Origin: Kibdelosporangium persicum
Lineage (GTDB): Bacteria; Actinomycetota; Actinomycetes; Mycobacteriales; Pseudonocardiaceae
DNA: 64,000 nucleotides
NCBI RefSeq assembly: GCF_013280595.1
Contig: NZ_JAAATY010000001.1
Location: 563,987-627,986 of the forward strand
Reading direction: 5' to 3'
Shown: positions 44,634-53,873 of the stretch, one piece after another
How positions within the stretch are numbered: position 1 is the stretch's first letter
How the letters are laid out: every line of letters starts with the position of its first letter
Notes under the pieces: model-generated
Databases searched by the model: none
The model's input: the letters and a program-made list of their open reading frames with translations, nothing else
What the model was told of the DNA's origin: nothing
Position numbers and translations under genes: made by a program

Positions 44634-44647
44634 TAGAACGTGTTCCA
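44634..44647. promoter_or_regulatory. KstR-like box upstream of fadE26
   Basis: TAGAACGTGTTCCA fits the KstR consensus TNNAACNNGTTNNA exactly and ends 14 bp before the fadE26 start, next to its GGAGG ribosome site. Confidence 0.75.
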
Positions 44648-44661
44648 CTCCTGGAGGTCGG

Positions 44662-45843
44662 ATGCGCATCACCTACACGCCCGAGCAGGAGGAACTGCGT
44701 CGCGAACTGCGCGAGTACTTCTCGGCGTTGATGACGCCCGAACGCAGGCACGCGCTCGCGTCGGACGGCGGCGAGTACGGCGATGGGACCGCGTACAAGG
44801 AGGTCGTCCGGCAGATGGGCCAGGACGGCTGGCTGGCGCTGGGCTGGCCGTCGGAGTACGGCGGCCAGGACCGCTCCGCGATGGACCAGCTGATCTTCAA
44901 CGACGAGGCGGCGATCGCCGGGGCGCCGGTGCCGTTCCTGACCATCAACACCGTCGGCCCGACGATCATGCGCTTCGGCACGCCCGAGCAGCGGGCGCGG
45001 TACCTGCCAGGGATCTCCGGCGGGCGGACGCACTTCTCGATCGGTTACTCCGAGCCGGAGGCGGGCACCGACCTGGCGTCGCTGCGCACCCGCGCGGTGC
45101 GGGACGGCTCCGACTTCGTGATCAACGGCCAGAAGATGTGGACCAGCCTGATCCAGTACGCCGACTACGTGTGGCTGGCGTGCCGCACCGACCCGGACGC
45201 GCCCAAGCACAAGGGCCTGTCGATGATCATCGTGCCGACCAGCGCGCCGGGATTCTCGTGGACACCCGTGCACACCGTCTCGGGCGTGATGACCAGCGCG
45301 ACCTACTACCAGGACGTGCGGGTCCCGGTGGCCAACCTGGTCGGCACGGAGAACCAGGGCTGGCCGCTGATCACCAACCAGCTCAACCACGAGCGGGTCG
45401 CGCTGACCTCGTCCGCGCCGATCCGCAACGCGCTGCGCGACGTGATCGAGTGGGCGCAGAACACCAAGCTGGCCGACGGCAGACGGGTGATCGACCAGGA
45501 ATGGGTGCAGATGCACCTGGCACGGGTGCACGCCAAGGTCGAGTTCCTCAAGCTGATGAACTGGCGGATCGCCTGGGGCGTGGAGCACTCCCCCAAGCCG
45601 GCGGACGCGTCGGCCACCAAGATCTTCGGCACGGAGTTCGCCACCGAGGCGTACCGACTGCTCATGGAAGTGCTCGGAACCAATGCGTACGTGCGCTCCG
45701 GATCGCGTGGCGAAATGCTCGGAGGGCGCATCGAGCGATTGCACCGAAGTGCTCTGATCCTGACGTTCGGCGGCGGCACGAACGAGGTGCAGCGCGACAT
45801 CATCGCGGGCGTCGGCCTGAAACTGCCGCTGGGCAAACGCTGA
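44662..45843 (+). CDS. fadE26: Acyl-CoA dehydrogenase FadE26 (ChsE4-like)
   Basis: A 393-residue ACAD subunit closely resembling mycobacterial FadE26 throughout (start MRITYTPEQEELRRELREYF; YSEPEAGTDLASLRTRAV; GQKMWTSLIQYADYVWLA; TFGGGTNEVQRDIIAG). With FadE27 it forms the alpha2beta2 dehydrogenase ChsE4-ChsE5 that oxidises 3-oxo-cholest-4-en-26-oyl-CoA in the first side-chain beta-oxidation cycle. FAD in the cytoplasm. GGAGG precedes the ATG; a KstR-like box lies directly upstream. Confidence 0.93.
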   Translation: MRITYTPEQEELRRELREYFSALMTPERRHALASDGGEYGDGTAYKEVVRQMGQDGWLALGWPSEYGGQDRSAMDQLIFNDEAAIAGAPVPFLTINTVGPTIMRFGTPEQRARYLPGISGGRTHFSIGYSEPEAGTDLASLRTRAVRDGSDFVINGQKMWTSLIQYADYVWLACRTDPDAPKHKGLSMIIVPTSAPGFSWTPVHTVSGVMTSATYYQDVRVPVANLVGTENQGWPLITNQLNHERVALTSSAPIRNALRDVIEWAQNTKLADGRRVIDQEWVQMHLARVHAKVEFLKLMNWRIAWGVEHSPKPADASATKIFGTEFATEAYRLLMEVLGTNAYVRSGSRGEMLGGRIERLHRSALILTFGGGTNEVQRDIIAGVGLKLPLGKR

Positions 45844-45854
45844 AAGGGTGCCAG

Positions 45855-46874
45855 ATGGACTTCTCGTTCTCCGAGGCGCAGGTCGAACTGGCCGGGCTGA
45901 CCCGATCGATCCTCGGCACGCTGACCGGCGAACGGCTGCGTGCCGCCGAGTCCGGCGACGACCGATTCGACCGGGAGCTGTGGGACTCCCTCGGCCAGGC
46001 CGGGATTCTCTCGGTGACCGACTTCGGCCTGCTCGAACACTGCAGCGTGCTGGTCGAACTCGGCCGCGCGGTCGCACCCGTCCCGTACCTGCCTTCGATC
46101 GTGGCCGCGTCGGCTCTGGCTCGGTTCGGCACGGTGGACAATGCTTCAGCGATCCACACCGCGGCACTGTCCGACGATGAGGTGTACGCGGAGCCGGACG
46201 GCGAGACCTGGCGGTTGTCCGGGACCAAATCCTGTGTGCCCGCGGGCGCGATCGCCACGTCGATACTCGTCCCGGCCAGTTCACCGGACGGCGTGAAGGT
46301 GTTCGTCGTCGACCCGTCCGAGGTGGCGATCACGCGGCAGCGGATCGTCGACAAGGACAGCGAGGCATGGCTCGACTTCGTGGACGTTCCGGTGGATTCG
46401 TCCCGCGTGCTGGGCGGGCCCGAGGTGCTGGACTGGCTGGTCACGCGGATGACGGTCGGACTGTGCGCGCTACAGCTCGGCGTCACCGAACGCGCCCTGG
46501 AGTTGACCGCGGAGCACGCGCGTACCCGAGTGCAATTCGACAAGCCGATCGGTGCATTCCAGGCGGTCGCGCAGCGCCTCGCCGACGCCTATGTGGACGT
46601 CGAGGCGATCCGGTTGACGTTGTGGCAAGCGGCTTGGCGCGTCAGCGAAGGACTGCCCGCCGACGTCGAGGTGGCCAGTGCGAAGTTCTGGGCCGCCGAC
46701 GCCGGGCACCGCGTCGCCCACACCGCGGTGCACGTGCACGGCGGCATGGGCATCGACACGGATCACCCACTGCACCGGTATTTCGTCGCGGCCAAACGAA
46801 ACGAGTTCACGCTCGGCGGCGCCACCGCGCAGCTGCGGAAAATCGGCGCCGCCCTGGCGTCGGCTCCCGTGTGA
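45855..46874 (+). CDS. fadE27: Acyl-CoA dehydrogenase FadE27 (ChsE5-like)
   Basis: A 339-residue ACAD subunit (MDFSFSEAQVELAGLTRSIL; FDKPIGAFQAVAQRLADAY; VHVHGGMGIDTDHPLHRYF), partner of FadE26. Shorter than homotetrameric ACADs, as expected of this heteromeric family in which each subunit carries half an active site. It starts 11 bp after fadE26. Downstream lies a convergent junction element. Confidence 0.92.
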   Translation: MDFSFSEAQVELAGLTRSILGTLTGERLRAAESGDDRFDRELWDSLGQAGILSVTDFGLLEHCSVLVELGRAVAPVPYLPSIVAASALARFGTVDNASAIHTAALSDDEVYAEPDGETWRLSGTKSCVPAGAIATSILVPASSPDGVKVFVVDPSEVAITRQRIVDKDSEAWLDFVDVPVDSSRVLGGPEVLDWLVTRMTVGLCALQLGVTERALELTAEHARTRVQFDKPIGAFQAVAQRLADAYVDVEAIRLTLWQAAWRVSEGLPADVEVASAKFWAADAGHRVAHTAVHVHGGMGIDTDHPLHRYFVAAKRNEFTLGGATAQLRKIGAALASAPV

Positions 46875-47324
46875 CCCCAACGATCCCGCTCCGGGTGGAC
46901 AGCGTCACCACTGGGCGGCGTCTGCGGCTGGCCGTGTTCCGGTTGCATCGGTGGCTGCTGACCGTGCTCGTTGGACAGCACGACCGATTCGTGACGCTTG
47001 CTTGAAAAGGTGCGCTCCAGGCAACCACGACCGGTCGCTGGAACAAGCACGAAGAGCGAATCCCATGCCCGGGCCGGTCATCGTCGCCCTGCCGAAGCAC
47101 ACCACAAAAGCCAACCACTGCCCCGCAACTCGCCCAGCACCGAAGCCACCCCAAAAACCGCCCCCAAGCATCCCCCACCACTCCCGGGGGGCGACCCCGA
47201 ACCCAGTCTACCGACGACAAGGCCACAGGGAAGGGCTACTGGTCGGTTGTGGACAACTGGATTTGCGAACGGACCGTTCGTACGGGCAAGGACTCACAGC
47301 GCCGAAACTCACAGCACCGAGGAC
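46875..47324. other. Convergent junction element A (one DnaA-box motif)
   Basis: 450 bp without a believable gene, between convergent fadE27 and the nitronate monooxygenase gene. Shares blocks with the junction at 50854: CCCCCACCACTCCCGGGGGG (from 47172), CCAGTCTACCG (47203-47213) and TGTGGACAA (47248-47256), the complement of the actinobacterial DnaA box TTGTCCACA. Confidence 0.6.
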
Positions 47325-48413
47325 TCACAGCGCCCGAAGCCGCGCCAACGTTTCCTCCGTCTCCTTCAGCAGAGTCGCCATCACCTCGGCCACCGGCCGG
47401 ATCTCCGACATCCGGCCGACGATCTGACCGACCGGCATCGAAACCACAGCCGGATCATTCGCCTGCTGGATCCGGTTGTGCGCCTCTGCGACCAGCAGGT
47501 TCTGCAGTGGCATGGGCAGCGGCTCGGGCGCGTCATCGGCCGTCCACGCCTCTGTCCACTTCGTCTTCAGCAGCCGCGCGGGCTTGCCGGTGTAGATCCG
47601 TGTCCGGACCGTGTCACTGGACGTCGCACCGAGCAACGCCTGCTGCATCGCGGACTCGCCCAGCGACTCCGTGTACTCCGCAGTGGTGAGCCAGTACGAG
47701 CCCATCCACACACCGTCGGCCCCGAGCGCCATCGCCGCCGCGACCTGCCGACCGCTCCCGATGCCACCGGCCGCGAGCACCGGAACGTCAACAGCGTCGA
47801 CGATCTCCGGCACGAGCACCATCGTGGCGATCTCGCCAGTGTGCCCACCGGCTTCGTAACCCTGCGCCACAACAATGTCGACACCGTTGGCGACGTGGCT
47901 GCGAGCGTGCTCGGCCTTGCCCGCCAGCGCCGCCACCAGCACGCCGTGATCGTGCGCTTGCTCGATGATGTCGACCGGTGGCGAGCCCAGAGCATTGGCG
48001 ATCAGCTTCACCGGATGCTCGAGTGCGACGTCCACATGCGACCGGGCGACCGAGTGCAACCAGCCGAGAACCCCGGCACGCGTCTCACCACCGATCGGCG
48101 GAACACCAAGGCGCTGGAGTGTCCGCTCGACGAAGTCCTTGTGCCCAGGCGGGATCAGCTTGCCGAGGTCGACGGCCGCACCCTCGGTGGGGATCTTGGC
48201 GGGCATCACGACGTCGACGCCGTACGGTTTGCCGCCGGTGTTCTCGTCCATCCAGTCGAGTACCTTGGCGAGGTCGGCCGCGTCGTTGAACCGCACGCAG
48301 CCGAGCACGCCAAGGCCGCCGGCCCGGCTGATCGCCGCCGCCACGTGTTCGGACGGCGTGAATCCGATGATCGGATGCTCGATACCGAGCTTGTCGCACA
48401 GGGAAGTCCGCAC
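47325..48413 (-). CDS. Nitronate monooxygenase-family flavoprotein
   Basis: A 362-residue TIM-barrel FMN enzyme: IEHPIIGFTPSEHVAAAISRAGGLGVLG, the flavin-binding QGYEAGGHTG and LAAGGIGSGRQVAAAMALGADGVWMGS. Nitronate monooxygenase-family proteins recur in steroid gene clusters, some acting on ring fragments, but no specific step can be assigned. GTG start overlaps the fadD19 stop by one base (TAGTG), so it is in the same transcript. Confidence 0.85.
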   Translation of the reverse strand: MRTSLCDKLGIEHPIIGFTPSEHVAAAISRAGGLGVLGCVRFNDAADLAKVLDWMDENTGGKPYGVDVVMPAKIPTEGAAVDLGKLIPPGHKDFVERTLQRLGVPPIGGETRAGVLGWLHSVARSHVDVALEHPVKLIANALGSPPVDIIEQAHDHGVLVAALAGKAEHARSHVANGVDIVVAQGYEAGGHTGEIATMVLVPEIVDAVDVPVLAAGGIGSGRQVAAAMALGADGVWMGSYWLTTAEYTESLGESAMQQALLGATSSDTVRTRIYTGKPARLLKTKWTEAWTADDAPEPLPMPLQNLLVAEAHNRIQQANDPAVVSMPVGQIVGRMSEIRPVAEVMATLLKETEETLARLRAL

Positions 48414-50017
48414 TATTTCACCGCTACCGTCGTCTGTTCGGTTGGCTCATGGTCGTTGGCGTACGCCAGCGCCCACCGGTAGTCCGGTTTGCCGCTCGGG
48501 GACCGTTTGATCTCGTCGACGATCCACAGGCTGCGTGGCACCTTGTAGCCCGCGATCTCGTTGCGCACGTGGGCGTCCAGTTCGGACAATGTGGGTGTTC
48601 TGCCCGGCCGGGGTTGCACGACAGCGGCGACACGTTGCCCGAAGCGCTCGTCCGGCACACCGATGACCAGGGCGTCGAAAACGTCCGGGTGAGACTTCAG
48701 CGCGCCTTCCACTTCCTCGGGGAACACCTTCTCCCCGCCGGAGTTGACGCACATGTTGCCGCGACCGAGCAACGTGACCGTGCCGTCTTCCTCGACGCGC
48801 GCGAAATCCCCGGGCACGGCGTAGCGCTTTCCGTTGACCTCAGTGAAAAGCGTCTTGGTTTTGGTCTCGTCGTTGTAGTAGCCCAACGGGATGTGGCCGC
48901 CTCGCGCGAGCCTGCCGACGACGCCCGGCGGGACCGGCTGGTTGTTGTCGTCGATCACGGTGTTGTCCGCGTCGATCTTGACCCGTGGGCCACCGCGGTG
49001 TTCCGCTCCCTTTTGGACGATGCTGAGGCCGGAGAACCCGGTCTCCGAGGACCCGATCGAGTCGGTGATCACCACGTTCGGCAGCGTGGCCAGGTACTGT
49101 TCCTTGACCGACGGCGAGAACAACGCCGCTGTGCTGGCGATCGCGACCACGGAGGACGTGTCGTAAGCACGCTCCTGCAACGCTTCGATCATCGGCCGTG
49201 CCATCGCGTCGCCGGTGATCAGGATGACCTGCGCCTTGTGTTGCTCGATCGTCCGCCAGACGTCGTGCGGATCGAACTGCGGGACGAAAACGACTGTGCC
49301 GCCGGAGAATAGGCTTTGGAACGTCGCCCACTGCGTGGCGCCGTGGATCAACGGCGGGATGGGGAACCGGACCAGGCTGTACTGCAGTCCGGTGTTGGCC
49401 TGCTGCCACTCGTCCTCGATCCGGGCACCGGTCATGAAGTCGATGCCGCCGCCGAGCACGCGCCACACGTCCTCCTGCCGCCACACGACGCCTTTGGGAT
49501 TTCCCGTCGTGCCACCGGTGTAGAGGATGTACGTGTCGTCAGGGCTACGGGCTTCGAAGTCCCGCTCCGGGTGCCCCTGGCTGAGCGCCTGCTCGTACTC
49601 GACGCCGGAGTAGTCCATGCCCGAGTCATCATCAACAACAATAACGTGTTTCAGTTTGTCGGTTCGTGCCAGCGCGACCTTGTCGGCGTAACACCGCTCG
49701 TGCACGAGCGCGACGAGATCCGCGTCCTCGAAGATGTACCGCAGTTCGCCTGCGACATAGCGGTAGTTGACGTTCACCGCCACGGCCCGGAGCTTGTACG
49801 CGGCCAGCATGGCCTCGACCGCCTGGATTGAGTTCCGCGAGTACACACCGACGTGTGCACCCTTGCCGACGCCTTGACCGGCCAGGTAGTGCGCGAGACG
49901 ATTGGCACGTTCTTCCAGCTGGGTGTACGTGACCCGGCGCTCGCCGCAGATCGCGGCGATCCGCTCGGGCACGACATCGACGGCGTGCTCCACGAGATCG
50001 GCGATGTTGAAGGTCAC
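48413..50017 (-). CDS. fadD19: Steroid side-chain acyl-CoA synthetase FadD19
   Basis: A 534-residue AMP-forming ligase. P-loop [42 protein letters not shown]-terminal [13 protein letters not shown] with the catalytic Lys. It resembles FadD19 (Rv3515c), which activates the C26 carboxyl of 3-oxo-cholestenoic acid with CoA. Start set at GTG 50017, aligning NIADLVEH with FadD19; an ATG at 50035 would place the first codons inside the KstR-like box. Divergent from echA19 as in M. tuberculosis. Confidence 0.92.
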   Translation of the reverse strand: MTFNIADLVEHAVDVVPERIAAICGERRVTYTQLEERANRLAHYLAGQGVGKGAHVGVYSRNSIQAVEAMLAAYKLRAVAVNVNYRYVAGELRYIFEDADLVALVHERCYADKVALARTDKLKHVIVVDDDSGMDYSGVEYEQALSQGHPERDFEARSPDDTYILYTGGTTGNPKGVVWRQEDVWRVLGGGIDFMTGARIEDEWQQANTGLQYSLVRFPIPPLIHGATQWATFQSLFSGGTVVFVPQFDPHDVWRTIEQHKAQVILITGDAMARPMIEALQERAYDTSSVVAIASTAALFSPSVKEQYLATLPNVVITDSIGSSETGFSGLSIVQKGAEHRGGPRVKIDADNTVIDDNNQPVPPGVVGRLARGGHIPLGYYNDETKTKTLFTEVNGKRYAVPGDFARVEEDGTVTLLGRGNMCVNSGGEKVFPEEVEGALKSHPDVFDALVIGVPDERFGQRVAAVVQPRPGRTPTLSELDAHVRNEIAGYKVPRSLWIVDEIKRSPSGKPDYRWALAYANDHEPTEQTTVAVK

Positions 50018-50027
50018 CGACCCAAAG

Positions 50028-50041
50028 TAGAACATGTTACT
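50028..50041. promoter_or_regulatory. KstR-like box between fadD19 and echA19
   Basis: TAGAACATGTTACT matches TNNAACNNGTTNNA except the last base. In the 62-bp divergent gap, it could control both genes. Confidence 0.65.
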
Positions 50042-50079
50042 GTTCTGGACAATCCCCCGTTCCGGCCGGAAGGAACTCG

Positions 50080-50853
50080 ATGGACTGCCTGGTTGAGCGG
50101 CAAGGACACGTGCTCGTCGTGACCATGAACCGCCCCGAAGCGCGCAACGCCCTGTCCGCGGAGATGATGGCGATCATGCGCTCCGCCTGGGACCAGGTGG
50201 ACGAGGATGAATCGATTCGGGCGTGCGTCCTCACCGGCGCGGGAGGAGCGTTCTGCGCGGGCGCGGACCTGAAGGCGATGACTTCGAGCCATCCCGGCGA
50301 CACGGCGGCGGACTGGGACCTCTCGGTGATCGAGGCACTGTTGAAAGGCCGCCGGCTGACCAAACCGTTGCTGGCGGCGGTCGAAGGCCCGGCGATAGCG
50401 GGTGGAACCGAGATCCTGCAAGCCACGGACATCCGGGTGGCCGGCGAAAGCGCGCGTTTCGGCGTCTCAGAACCGCGCTGGGGCCTGTTCCCGCTGGGCG
50501 GTTCGGCGGTCCGCCTGCCCCGGCAGGTCCCGTACACCGTCGCCTGCGATCTCCTGCTGACCGGCAGGCACATCACGGCACCGGAGGCCTTGCAGTTCGG
50601 CCTGATCGGTCACGTGGTGCCGGACGGCCAGGCCCTTGCGAAGGCTCTGGAGCTGGCGAACCTGATCGCCGCCAACGGGCCGCTGGCCGTGCGGGCGATC
50701 CTGCGCACGATCCGGGAAACCGAGGGAATGGCGGAGAACGACGCCTTCAAGATCGACGCCCGCCTGGGCATGGAAGTCTTCCAGAGCGAGGACGCGAAGG
50801 AAGGCCCCCGGGCCTTCGCCGAGAAGCGAACGCCGCGGTTCCGCGGCCGCTGA
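50080..50853 (+). CDS. echA19: Steroid enoyl-CoA hydratase EchA19
   Basis: A 257-residue crotonase: oxyanion hole blocks [15 protein letters not shown] and [22 protein letters not shown], with the second catalytic acid in [20 protein letters not shown]. It resembles EchA19 (Rv3516), which hydrates the side-chain enoyl-CoA of cholesterol. GGAAGGA precedes ATG 50080. Divergent from fadD19. Confidence 0.92.
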   Translation: MDCLVERQGHVLVVTMNRPEARNALSAEMMAIMRSAWDQVDEDESIRACVLTGAGGAFCAGADLKAMTSSHPGDTAADWDLSVIEALLKGRRLTKPLLAAVEGPAIAGGTEILQATDIRVAGESARFGVSEPRWGLFPLGGSAVRLPRQVPYTVACDLLLTGRHITAPEALQFGLIGHVVPDGQALAKALELANLIAANGPLAVRAILRTIRETEGMAENDAFKIDARLGMEVFQSEDAKEGPRAFAEKRTPRFRGR

Positions 50854-51321
50854 CCGCCGTCGTTCGCCCAAAGAAGGACGCCTGGCACCGGTCGCCCATC
50901 GACGAGCAGCCCGACACCAGGTCCCGCACCATCGCTCAGCGCCGCCGCCTCGGATAGCCAGGCACCGGTCTTGCAACACAAGCCCCACCACCCGAGCACA
51001 CCAACAACCACCGCTCAGAAAACCCAAATCGCCCCCAGACAGCCCCCACCACTCCCGGGGGGCGTCCCCGCTCCAGCCTACCGCCGGGGGAAGATCAACA
51101 GGGGTTCGGCCGTGCGCGATGTGGACAACTGGGCGGCTGTGGACAACCTCGCGAGGTGGATCTTCGCGAGGCGGGAACTGTCGGTCCCTTCCGCTACGCT
51201 GGATCCCGGGGGGACCCCGGGACCTTTGCACAGGCGGACGTTTCACGCAGGACCATCGCTCCAGACCATCGGCCCTCCGACCTTCACCGCCGCGACTTCA
51301 CCGTGGAACCTTCAAGCTCAC
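50854..51321. other. Convergent junction element B (two DnaA-box motifs)
   Basis: 468 bp with no gene, between convergent echA19 and a fadD-type gene. Ordered blocks: CCCCCACCACTCCCGGGGGG from 51043, CCAGCCTACCG (51073-51083), TGTGGACAA twice (51120-51128 and 51138-51146), GGTGGATCTTCG (51155-51166) and GAACTGTCGG (51175-51184). A hairpin follows at 51204. Confidence 0.6.
51204..51222. terminator. GC-rich hairpin in convergent junction B
   Basis: Perfect arms TCCCGGGG and CCCCGGGA with a 3-nt loop, 100 bp before the stop of the reverse fadD gene and 350 bp after echA19; may terminate either transcript. No T-tract. Confidence 0.4.
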
Positions 51322-52836
51322 TTACGACAGGTAAGCGTCGCGAAGCTTTCGCTTGTACAGCTTGCCATTGGGGTCACGCGGCAACTCGTCGACATAATCG
51401 ATCGTGCGAGGCAGCTTGAACTTCGCAAGCCGCGACCGCGCGAACTCCAACAGCTCCGAGGTCAGCGCATCGTCAGGAGTCACACCGGGAGCAGGCTGCA
51501 CGACGGCCTTGATCTCCTCGCCCCAGTCCGGGTGCGGCAGCCCGAAAACGGCGATGTCGGCGACCTTGGGATGCACCGCCAGTTCGCCCTCGATCTCGGC
51601 CGGATAGATGTTCACCCCACCGGAGATGATCATGTCGCTCTTGCGGTCGCAGAGATACAGGTACCCGTCAGCGTCGAGATATCCGATGTCGCCGAGCGTG
51701 AACAGGTCGCCGACCCGCGCGGCCAGAGTCTTCGCCTTGTCCTTGTGGTACTCGAAAGTCGAAGCACCCATCTTCATGTACACCAGGCCGGGTTCGCCGA
51801 CCGGCATGTCGTTGCCGTCCTCGTCCAGCACGCGGACGACCGAACCGGGCCACGCCTTGCCGGCCGATCCCGGCTTGCGGAGCCATTCCTCGGCCGTGAT
51901 GGAGGTCCCGCCGCCTTCGGTCGCCGCGTAGTACTCGACGACCACCGGCCCCCACCAGTCGAGCATGCGGCGTTTCGTCTCGATTGGACACGGCGCGGCA
52001 CCGTGGATCATCACGCGCAGCGATGAAACGTCGTACTGGGACCGTACCGGCTCCGGCAGAGCGAGCAAACGGTGAAACTGGGTCGGCACCATGTGACTGT
52101 GGGTCACCCGGTGCTCCTGGATCAGCCGGAGCATCTCCTCAGGGTCCCACTTCTCCATCAGGACCACTGTGTGTCCCATTTGGATCGAAATCCCGGCGAA
52201 GTTGAGGACTGCCGTGTGGTAGAGCGGGGATCCACAGATGTGCACGTGGTCGTCGAACGGCTTGATCCCGAAGATCCCGAAGAACCACATCGACGCGGCA
52301 GGCACTTCGTCCGGGTTGGCCCCGGTCAACGGCCGCCGGACGCCCTTCGGACGCCCGGTCGTGCCGGACGTGTAGACCATCGGCGCGCCCGCCGTCCGGA
52401 CATCCGGGCGTCCTGATCCTTCGCCCAGTTCGTCCAACGGCCGGAAGCCCGGGATCTCGCCGACCGAGAACTTCGCGTCGACGTCACGGCCGGCCTCGAC
52501 CGCCATGCCGGTGAACCGCGAGTGGGCGACGAAAACCTTGGCACCGCTGTCCTCGATGATGTACGCGACCTCGGGCCCGACCAGATGCCAGTTCACCGGC
52601 ACCACGTACAGTCCGGTCTGCAGCACGGCGAAGTACAGCGCCAGCAGGTCCGCCGAGTTGGGCAACGCCATCACGATCGTGTCGCCGGGCTCGAGGCCGC
52701 GCGCCTGCAGCCCGCGCCCGAACCTGTTGGCCCGGTCGGCCAGCTCCCGGTAGGTCACCACGGTGCCGTCCGGGTCGACGACAGCCGGATGATCCGGCAG
52801 GTCAGCGGCGATGTTCCAGAGCCCTGTCGCGGTCAT
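51322..52836 (-). CDS. AMP-forming acyl-CoA synthetase (FadD-like), substrate unknown
   Basis: A 504-residue ligase: P-loop YTSGTTGRPKGV, EYYAATEGGG, GDIGYLDADGYLYLCDRKSDMIISGGVNIYP and the catalytic Lys in PRDPNGKLYKR. Clearly distinct from FadD19 and not a close match to FadD3 or FadD17 as I know them, so the acid it activates (a steroid side-chain or ring-derived acid) is open. A KstR-like box 11 bp upstream of ATG places it in the steroid regulon. Divergent from the DUF35 gene. Confidence 0.88.
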   Translation of the reverse strand: MTATGLWNIAADLPDHPAVVDPDGTVVTYRELADRANRFGRGLQARGLEPGDTIVMALPNSADLLALYFAVLQTGLYVVPVNWHLVGPEVAYIIEDSGAKVFVAHSRFTGMAVEAGRDVDAKFSVGEIPGFRPLDELGEGSGRPDVRTAGAPMVYTSGTTGRPKGVRRPLTGANPDEVPAASMWFFGIFGIKPFDDHVHICGSPLYHTAVLNFAGISIQMGHTVVLMEKWDPEEMLRLIQEHRVTHSHMVPTQFHRLLALPEPVRSQYDVSSLRVMIHGAAPCPIETKRRMLDWWGPVVVEYYAATEGGGTSITAEEWLRKPGSAGKAWPGSVVRVLDEDGNDMPVGEPGLVYMKMGASTFEYHKDKAKTLAARVGDLFTLGDIGYLDADGYLYLCDRKSDMIISGGVNIYPAEIEGELAVHPKVADIAVFGLPHPDWGEEIKAVVQPAPGVTPDDALTSELLEFARSRLAKFKLPRTIDYVDELPRDPNGKLYKRKLRDAYLS

Positions 52837-52846
52837 ACCGCAAACT

Positions 52847-52916
52847 TAGAACGTGTTACAAATCGAGACAACCCCTCGTCGGTCGAACATTGCGACAGTT
52901 TCGATAACGTGTTTCA
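52847..52916. promoter_or_regulatory. Paired KstR-like boxes between the fadD-like and DUF35 genes
   Basis: TAGAACGTGTTACA (52847-52860) is an exact match to TNNAACNNGTTNNA and sits by the reverse fadD start. GATAACGTGTTTCA (52903-52916) differs only in the first base and lies 8 bp before the forward DUF35 start. One box serves each promoter. Confidence 0.7.
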
Positions 52917-52924
52917 CTTCTGAC

Positions 52925-53866
52925 GTGACCACGCTCAGCGCGCCGCTCAACGTCGAATTCGACTACACCCGGTCACTCGGCCCGGTTCTGGGCAGATTCA
53001 TGACCGGCCTGCGCGACCGGCGGATCGAGGGCATCCGCGGCGACGACGGTCGCGTGCACGTCCCCCCGGTCGAGTACGACCCGGTCACCGCGCGAAAACT
53101 CACCGACTGGGTCGAGGTCGCCTCGGCGGGCACCGTGCAGACCTGGGCCTGGGTTCCGGAGCCCGACGAAGGACAACCACTCACGCATCCGTTCGCCTGG
53201 GCCCTGATCAAGCTCGACGGCGCGGACACGGCGATGCTGCACGCGGTCGACGTCCCCGGACCGGAGCACATGAGCACCGGAATGCGCGTCCGCGTCCGAT
53301 GGGCGGCGGAACCGGTGGGGAGCATTCACGACATCGCGTGCTTCGAGCCCGGCGAGGCTGTGGAAACCGAGCCGACACAGGGCGAGCCCGTCACGATGGT
53401 GACGACTCCCGTGCGCCTCGGATACACGCACTCCGCGTCCTCGGAGGAAGCACGCTACCTCAACGGCTTACTGGAGGGGCGTCTGCTCGGCCAGCGCTGT
53501 CCCGTGTGCCAGAAGGTCTACATCCCGCCCCGCGGCGCCTGCCCGACCGACGGAGTGCCCACAGTGGACGAGGTGGAACTGCCGGACCGAGGCACAGTGA
53601 CCACGTTCTGCATCGTCAACGTCCCCTTCCTCGGTCAACGCATCACACCGCCTTATGTCGCCGCGTATGTCCTCTTGGACGGGGCGGACATCGCGTTCCA
53701 ACACCTGATCCTCGGCTGTGACGCCTCAGAGGTGCGGATGGGCATGCGAGTCAAGGCGGCTTGGCGGCCACGCGAGGAATGGCAACGGTCGCTGGCGAAC
53801 ATCGACCACTTCGAACCGAGCGGCGAACCGGACGCGCCGTTCGAGACCTACTCCCAGCACCTGTGA
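52925..53866 (+). CDS. Double DUF35 (OB-fold) protein, Rv3521-like
   Basis: A 313-residue protein with two tandem DUF35-type units: an N-terminal OB-fold (about 50-150) without zinc ribbon and a C-terminal unit (about 175-300) with rubredoxin-like GQRCPVCQKVYIPPRGACP (three cysteines visible). DUF35 proteins pair with SCP2-type thiolases or act as acyl-CoA channels, as in ChsH2-Ltp2. The order DUF35-ltp4-ltp3 matches Rv3521-3522-3523. GTG 52925 has no clear ribosome site and might be leaderless. Precise reaction unknown. Confidence 0.82.
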   Translation: MTTLSAPLNVEFDYTRSLGPVLGRFMTGLRDRRIEGIRGDDGRVHVPPVEYDPVTARKLTDWVEVASAGTVQTWAWVPEPDEGQPLTHPFAWALIKLDGADTAMLHAVDVPGPEHMSTGMRVRVRWAAEPVGSIHDIACFEPGEAVETEPTQGEPVTMVTTPVRLGYTHSASSEEARYLNGLLEGRLLGQRCPVCQKVYIPPRGACPTDGVPTVDEVELPDRGTVTTFCIVNVPFLGQRITPPYVAAYVLLDGADIAFQHLILGCDASEVRMGMRVKAAWRPREEWQRSLANIDHFEPSGEPDAPFETYSQHL

Positions 53867-53873
53867 GGCACCG

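Noticed and set aside
46998-48482. 494-codon forward open frame opposite the nitronate monooxygenase gene
   Set aside because: Antisense shadow of a clear flavoprotein gene; composition Arg/His-rich with no family motif and no ribosome site.
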